In this document: positions 58,521 through 64,000 of the stretch, one piece after another
Position numbering within the stretch: the stretch's first letter is position 1
Layout of the letters: each line of letters begins with the position of its first letter
Source of the DNA: Siphonodentalium dalli
Taxonomy: Eukaryota > Mollusca > Scaphopoda > Gadilida > Siphonodentaliidae
Assembly: GCA_032622095.1 (NCBI GenBank)
Contig: CP136064.1
Span: forward strand, 127,027,605 to 127,091,604
Direction: 5' to 3'
Length of the DNA stretch: 64,000 nt
Notes under the pieces: model-generated
Told to the model about the DNA's origin: nothing
The model's database searches: none
The model's input: the letters and a program-made list of their open reading frames with translations, nothing else
Made by a program: the position numbers and the translations under genes

Positions 58521-61500
58521 TTAAGTTGTTGTTTCAAAGAAATTTGTCAATTCGTCCCACCGTTCTCTGAATCTAATCACTTTTAATGAATTGGAATTAG
58601 ATGGAATGAAAGTCTCAATATTTTTGTAATATTTGATTGACTGAACTAATCCTTGAATGCAAGGTTCATTATTTCTCATTTTACAATAGTATATGTATCT
58701 CTTGTATAAGAGTATACATATATTAAGTATATTTAGACTAGAGGTGTTGTTCATCAATCCAAGTATAATATATTCTGGGGTCAGTTCCAGAGTGATATTG
58801 CATTTACTTCTGAGATTATCTTTAAATTGAAGGAGTAAGGTCTTTGAGACTGAACATTCAAAAAAGATATGCAAGACTGTTTCTTTTTCATTCCCACAAA
58901 ACCCACAAAGTTCAGTTTCAGATAATTTGCATTTGAAAAGTTTTGAGTTGGTGTAGAGTATATCCTGGGTAATGTTATATTGGCAAGTTTGCAATCCTGT
59001 GTCATCTGTTATTTGATATGGCATTGAATAGATGATTCTCCAATCTTTATCACAAATTGATGTATTAAGACGTTTCTCCCATTTATTCTGTGTCAATTGA
59101 GGTGTTATGGCAATATTTTCTATGAAAATTGGATAAAAAGTTTTACATATTTTAATTGAATTTTGTACAGTCTCAATAGATTTCGTAGTGACCAAGCTCT
59201 ATTTTCTATTATCCTTCACATAAGTCTTCCATGAAGATGGAAGAGCGCTTATCAACCCATGATATGTAGTGTATGATGTGTGAATATCATACTTAACACA
59301 GAATGAATCATAGTCCAGAAAGTCATAGTCCTTTATCAAATCATTTATGAAATATATTCCATGATGGATCCAGTTTTTATTCATAATTTTTTTACCATCA
59401 ACAATAATGTTTCCATTCATATGTAATGGTTGTGACAATATGTCTTGAGGCTGTGGTGGATTTATGGTCTAATAAAGACCATTATTGTAGCACACTTTTC
59501 CAGAAAGAGTTGACTTTTAAGCTAACTTTTTCCAGTCCTTCTTTTTTCAAGTGACAAACTTTATTCCCTCCATATCGTTCCAATTCATCAAGTATCATAG
59601 TTTTCCATCCAGTTGTTAATAAAGGGTCAAGCATTTTCTTTACCCATGATAGTTTTAATGCTTTATCATATGAATCAAGATGGGGAAATTTCAAACCACC
59701 CAATTCTATTTGGTTAATAATTACATTGCGTTTAATCTTGTCATTTTTTCCAGACCAAAGGAAGTTATAAAACACCTTTTGGATCATGTCCTTTATGTCT
59801 TTTGAGGGGAGAACAGTTAAACAGTGTGTTAGGATAGGGAGTGCTAATGTTTTGATAACTGTTGTTTTTCCAATGAGACTGAGCTGTCTAAATGACCAAT
59901 CATTTAATAACTAATCTTTTTAACTTTATCAATAAAATTCTTTTTAATATAGTTGTCATTGAAAAGGTTGAATTCGATGCCTAATATAGTTACTGCATTA
60001 TTGTGATTCCACAATATTCGCTCATCAGTGATCAATTCCACACCACAGCCCCGTTTGGATCCAATCCATATGACTTGAGTTTTATCAAAATTCACTTTCA
60101 AACCAGACATTTTTGCGGAAGTATTAATTAATTTGAGTGCTGTATTCAAAGAGTGTGAGTCATCCTGGAGAAAGAGGCTTAGGTCATTTGCATATTGAGT
60201 TATGATAAATTCTGAATCGTTAATTTTTATTCCATTAATATCTGGATTATATTTTATAGCTAAACACCATTCTAAAGAATCGAAAGCTTTTTCAAAGTCC
60301 AATAAAGTAAGAATGCCTGGAATATTATTTTCATCACATTTTTTTAATAGATCAAAGACAAGTCTTGTAGATTCTCCAATGTAACGACCCGATAAAAATC
60401 CAGACTGTGTCAGAAATTAAATTTGGTAGATATTTCTTTATATGGTTTGCAATAACCGAAGTTCCTAGTTTAGCATCAACATTGAGCAGTGAAATAGGTC
60501 TCCAATTTTGTATTTAGTTTCTAGGTTTATTTGGTTTCGGAATACAAGTTATAATGCCACATCGTTGTGTTACTGAGAGCTTTTGTGACTTAAAGCCATA
60601 ATTGAGTGAGTTAATCACAATTTTTCCAAGGTCTTATTAAAGAATTTGTAAAATTCAACTGTATATCCATCTGAGACAGGGGATTTATCATTTTTCATAT
60701 TTTTCACAGCTGTGTTACATTCATATTCACTTAAACTCATCTGGTTCTAAAAAATTTAGGAATGGATTATTTTTATCCCAAAAAAAATCATCTTCAATTT
60801 CAGTATTTGAGGTAATTTTTTAACTATATAAATCTTTATAAAATTGATGTTGATCATAAAGTATTTCTGGGAATTCATGAGTTTCCGATCCATCACTTTT
60901 AATTAAACTAGGAATTGTTTTCTCGGTGTAACTTCTTTTTTCTAGATTACAAAAATATTTGGTTGATTTCTCGCCTTCAATTTTCCATTTTGCTTTAGTG
61001 TGTATAATTATTCCTTGTATTCTTTTATCTCTTAGTGTACTTAATTCTTTTTTTTACATGTTCTATCTCCTGTGTTATAGACATATTACTGGCATCTAAC
61101 TTTTCATAAAGATATAAGAGGTTTGCTTCTAATTTTTGTTCAGTCTTGTCTCGTTTTTTTTTATTTAGAAGAGTATGCTATAGTCTCGCCCCTAATCATA
61201 ACTTTCAAAGTTTCCCAAAATAATTGGTCGTTAATATTAAAGGAGTCAGAATCTATTTTTTGGTTGACTGCTTCTTGTTGACTGCCATATTGATCAATCA
61301 CATCCGATATTGTTTTTTTCACCAATTCAGCATATTCTCGGTCTCTCAATAAACTATTGTTAAATTTCCATGTACATCTTCCTCTAGGATGACAAACAAA
61401 CTTTAAATTCAGACTAACTGGACTATGATCAGATTTATAACTAAGCAATATATCTGATTTGGCGATGAACGGCTGAAGGTCTGAAGAGGCCAGAAAGTAG

Positions 61501-62108
61501 TCAAGACGAGCCATTTTACCTCCTGGACCTCTCCACGTATACCTCTGAGAGCTAGGGTTATGAAGCCTCCAAACATCGTGCAAGTCCATTCTGTTTTGTC
61601 AGAATTTGATTTTCTCATTTGATTTTGTATTATTTTTCTGTTTATAATTTACAGTGTCAATAGAGTAATCTTGAGGTACATTCCAGTCTCCAGCAATCAA
61701 TACTGAAGTATTTGCCATATCTTCTAGTTTAGAAAAGATATCATCAAAAAATGACGGTTTGTCGTCATTGGGACAATAACGGACACATAGACTGAGTCTT
61801 TGGTTTTGTATGGAGATATCTAAAATTATAAAATTACCTTTGGGATCTATTATTTTTTCATGAATTTTGTACTGCAATGTGTTTCGAAACATTATAGCTA
61901 CGCCTCTTTTGGAACTGGATAAAGAAGAAAAGAAAGCTTCATAACCCCGTTCAGCATGCCATTTATTCTCAGTTTCCTTGCTGGAATGTGTATCAATGAG
62001 TAATGAAATGTCAAATTTTGTCATACATCTGTTTAAACAAGTTCTCCGTTTTAGTTGATCCGATGCCAACCATCGACAGTTCAATGCTACGATGTTGATA
62101 TTAGCCAT
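58521..62108 (-). pseudogene. LINE ORF2: endonuclease and RT, heavily broken
   Basis: Endonuclease in two frames: NIVALNCRWL, KRGVAIMF and IAGDWNVPQDYS (62108-61599), then GPGGKMARLDYFLAS and SDHSPVSLNL (61589-61161). The RT N-terminus is scattered over 60.4-60.7 kb (NWRPISLLN). At 60302-59904 MDFEKAFDSLEW is fused directly to LAIKYNPDINGI and QYANDLSLFL. About 80 residues with the PLSPYLF region are deleted, and YADD is Y-A-N-D. The C-terminal part at 59787-58521 holds C-x2-C-x8-H-x4-C (CGFCGNEKETVLHIFFEC). It would have nicked DNA and copied its RNA. Confidence 0.85.
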
Positions 62109-62747
62109 TAATACAAATTAAAATTTCATTTATCCTGTTTTGATTAACCAAGAACTTTATTCTGGTATAAATGAACTTAATGAAATCATATACATGTATG
62201 GTATAATTGTGACCAGTTATTTTTTTATAAACAAAAACAAATGACATCCTGAGTACAATTTTTTTTTGACACAAATTTGGAAATAATGTTGTTATATTTA
62301 TGCACATCTGCATTATGTTTATATCAATAAAATTTTTGAACTCCCTTTGTCGGTAAGTCTATCATATTTTCTCTCCATTATTAAATTGGAAATATCATTT
62401 CAGGAGGAATAATTACTCTCAAATGCATACATTTTAATCTGAATATGATAAATATATATAAGGCCCTTTAACAAGGCATTAATGAAAAAACGAGATGTTT
62501 AATAATTAATAAGAGTCACCCCGTTGGGATTGGTTTTAAAATTTCTGCAGTAGAACTGGATGCAAGTTAACACCACTCGAGCATAGCTCTTGTGATATTC
62601 CTAACAACCATGCCGCACTGCATCAATCACCAATCGTAATGTGAAACCAGCAATTTCTGCAATTATACAAAATAGAATTTGAAAATAAAAGAACAAGTCT
62701 TTATATTCACATTTTTAATTTAAACAATTCATCTGTTCATATGCAGT
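62109..62747 (-). other. LINE inter-ORF spacer
   Basis: AT-rich sequence of about 640 bp between ORF1 and ORF2 with no coding match. A short open frame at 62101-62313 overlaps the ORF2 start and is not convincing. Confidence 0.5.
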
Positions 62748-63505
62748 TCAGTGTGCCACTGGTTTCTTTAATCCTAACTTCAAAAACGGCTCCTTCTTGA
62801 GATATACAAGTTTTGTCTTCTTCTCAGCTGGAGAAAGTTCAGCCCTCTCTTTCAGGAGTTTTCCCCTCAGTTTTGAAAGTGCAGGTGGAAGATCAATCGA
62901 CACACCATAATTTGAACTAGGTTTCAACCTTTTCGCACTGTCAAGAATACAATCTCTATCGTGTAGGGACACCAATCGAACAATGACATCTGGACACGAA
63001 TCGTCACCTGTGGGAAGACGACGACAAGCTGCAAAGTACATATCCGAGGTGCGGTTTTCTGAAATTCCTAAGTCAGACACAAGAGAATTCATCACCTTTT
63101 CGCTTGTTTTGAAAGCTCGTTCCAGGTATACTACGGAATATCAGATTCCATTTCCTACCCCAGAGGTCTAACTTTGTATGAGCTAATTCAAGTTCTGATT
63201 GTCTTTGAGCAAGATCTTTCATCAAATTTATCACTCTGACTCTTCATATCATCTACAATTTGTGGCATAGATTTTTCTTCAATAGTCTTCAAAGAAACAC
63301 AAGTGTCATTAGATTGTTTTTCAATTTTTTCAACTTTCGTGACCAAGTCCTTCACATTTTTCTCAACATCATCAATTCTGGTTGTAATGGTTGAATGCAA
63401 CTGGATGAAACACTTACTAATGTCCTCGAAACTTTTGCATTCATATGCCTTCTCCAACTTCTCTTTATCCTGTTTCGAATTCACCCTCGGTTCAATGGCG
63501 GACAT
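62748..63505 (-). pseudogene. LINE ORF1 (L1-type RNA-binding protein), frameshifted
   Basis: 63505-63188: a Lys/Glu-rich helix with heptad character (KNVKDLVTKVEKIEKQ), the trimerising coiled coil. After a break, 63095-62748 has the RRM/C-terminal pattern: YFAACRRLPTG, VIVRLVSLHDRDCIL, AKRLKPSSNYGVSIDLPP, LSKLRGKLL. This is the arrangement of L1 ORF1p, an RNA chaperone. The frame is lost between 63188 and 63095. Confidence 0.75.
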
Positions 63506-63754
63506 TTTTGATGTTGCCTATTTTCGTGCAGTCTTCGTTGACGGTGAAATAAACTTCAGAAATACCAACTTTTCGTCAACCTGTTTTGCATCTTTGTGTT
63601 AGTTATAGCTATGGAGTCTCTTCCAGTTTGAACATTTCGAAGATAAACCGCTAATCTCGTATTTATCGGAGATATATTATTGTTTTTTGCGGGAGTTCAA
63701 AATTTAAGTCTTTATCACATCGCCCTCATACCGGAAGTCCAAGTACCAATGGAT

Positions 63755-64000
63755 GTTGACATAATTGACACATCCAAATTAAACACAAAACAATAAGCAA
63801 ATTGTCGCATAGACAAAATTCTACCTGAAAATCAAGAAGCAATTCAGTTAGAGGGGTTTGACATACAACTTGAACAAGAACGCGATATCTAAGCAATAGA
63901 GATTGTTCAAAAATTAAATTCCACCAAACAACCCAGACAAATAACAGATAAATATATAGTAATTAAAGATGTGCTATATTTCATCAGTAATCATGATGAT
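63755..64000 (+). pseudogene. Gypsy integrase, N-terminal part (truncated by the window)
   Basis: Directly after the second AAGTACCAATGGAT the plus-strand frame continues the pol ORF interrupted at 58275: acidic spacer, then 'EIVQKLNSTKQPRQITDKYI' and 'IKDVLYFIS', the usual lead-in to the HHCC domain. At least two in-frame stops (near 63797 and 63891). Continues beyond 64000. Confidence 0.6.

Larger units (their letters stand above)
58276..63740 (-). mobile_element. L1/Tx1-like LINE inserted in the gypsy pol gene
   Basis: 5465 bp between the 14-bp duplications AAGTACCAATGGAT (58262-58275, 63741-63754). It is transcribed leftward and ends in a poly-A tail (the T run at 58276-58285 on the plus strand). 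Two ORFs: ORF1 (63505-62748) and ORF2 (62108-58521), with about 640 bp between. Both are broken. Poly-A plus an RNA-binding ORF1 fits the L1/Tx1 group. Confidence 0.85.
53750..64000 (+). mobile_element. Decayed Ty3/gypsy retrotransposon (runs off the window)
   Basis: Order: possible LTR/leader (about 53750-54600), gag, zinc knuckle, protease, RT, RNase H, then integrase. A LINE of 5465 bp splits it at 58275/63755. The left LTR edge is not proven because the right LTR is outside the window. Multiple stops and frameshifts show it is dead. Confidence 0.75.

Overview
This is a piece of an animal nuclear genome: AT-rich and intron-bearing, with one recognisable host gene and a very dense load of transposons. 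The host gene is a rhodopsin-like (class A) GPCR. The repeats (minisatellite-bearing elements with ~160-bp monomers, tetranucleotide microsatellites of the ACGG/ACAG kind, CR1-like LINEs with an N-terminal 2A-like peptide, Ty3/gypsy, Tc1, hAT, Helitron) are of kinds known from marine invertebrates. I favour a lophotrochozoan such as a mollusc or brachiopod, or possibly amphioxus. The species cannot be fixed from the sequence alone.

Layout. 1-6.4 kb holds no recognisable gene: degenerate arrays built on GCCATTTTGGC/AAGATGGC motifs and small palindromic MITE-like elements. 6.4-12.3 kb is a recent tandem duplication of a 2.5-kb segment carrying a minisatellite element; the second copy gained five ~160-bp monomers, and its edge lies inside a large inverted repeat. 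12.7-13.8 kb is a TA-flanked non-autonomous DNA transposon. 14.1-17.2 kb and 43.5-47.0 kb are two copies of one ~3-kb repeat; the second is split by a hAT-type element with an 8-bp target-site duplication (TSD).

17.4-31.3 kb is a head-to-tail array of eight Helitron-like units (about 0.86-1.2 kb each, all ending hairpin + CTAG). Its last unit is split by a 5.4-kb CR1-like LINE on the minus strand with a 14-bp TSD. The LINE is nearly intact (two frameshifts) and has a 2A-like D-x-E-x-N-P-G-P signal after a hydrophobic stretch.

31.3-35.2 kb contains an array of TTGGAAATTTCCAA palindromes split by a G-rich-ended hAT-type element. The GPCR main exon is at 35.86-37.00 kb (minus). A 108-bp phase-0 exon at 47.2 kb, with good splice sites and two N-glycosylation sequons, is a strong candidate for the preceding exon. 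This would make a 10.2-kb intron stuffed with transposons: an inverted-repeat element, a 4.2-kb foldback element with a 9-bp TSD, a TTAA MITE, a Tc1 element and the hAT copy.

48-53.4 kb holds further repeats and a fragment of a gypsy gag. 53.7-64 kb is a decayed Ty3/gypsy element (gag, protease, RT-RNase H, start of integrase) interrupted between RNase H and integrase by a 5.5-kb L1/Tx1-like LINE (minus strand, poly-A tail, 14-bp TSD). The integrase runs off the window edge.

Overall the window is a nest of at least five datable insertions (element inside element). No CRISPR, operon or RNA gene was seen. The most unusual structures are the Helitron-derived satellite, the duplication of the minisatellite element at a palindrome, and the foldback element with GGCGTT-repeat termini.
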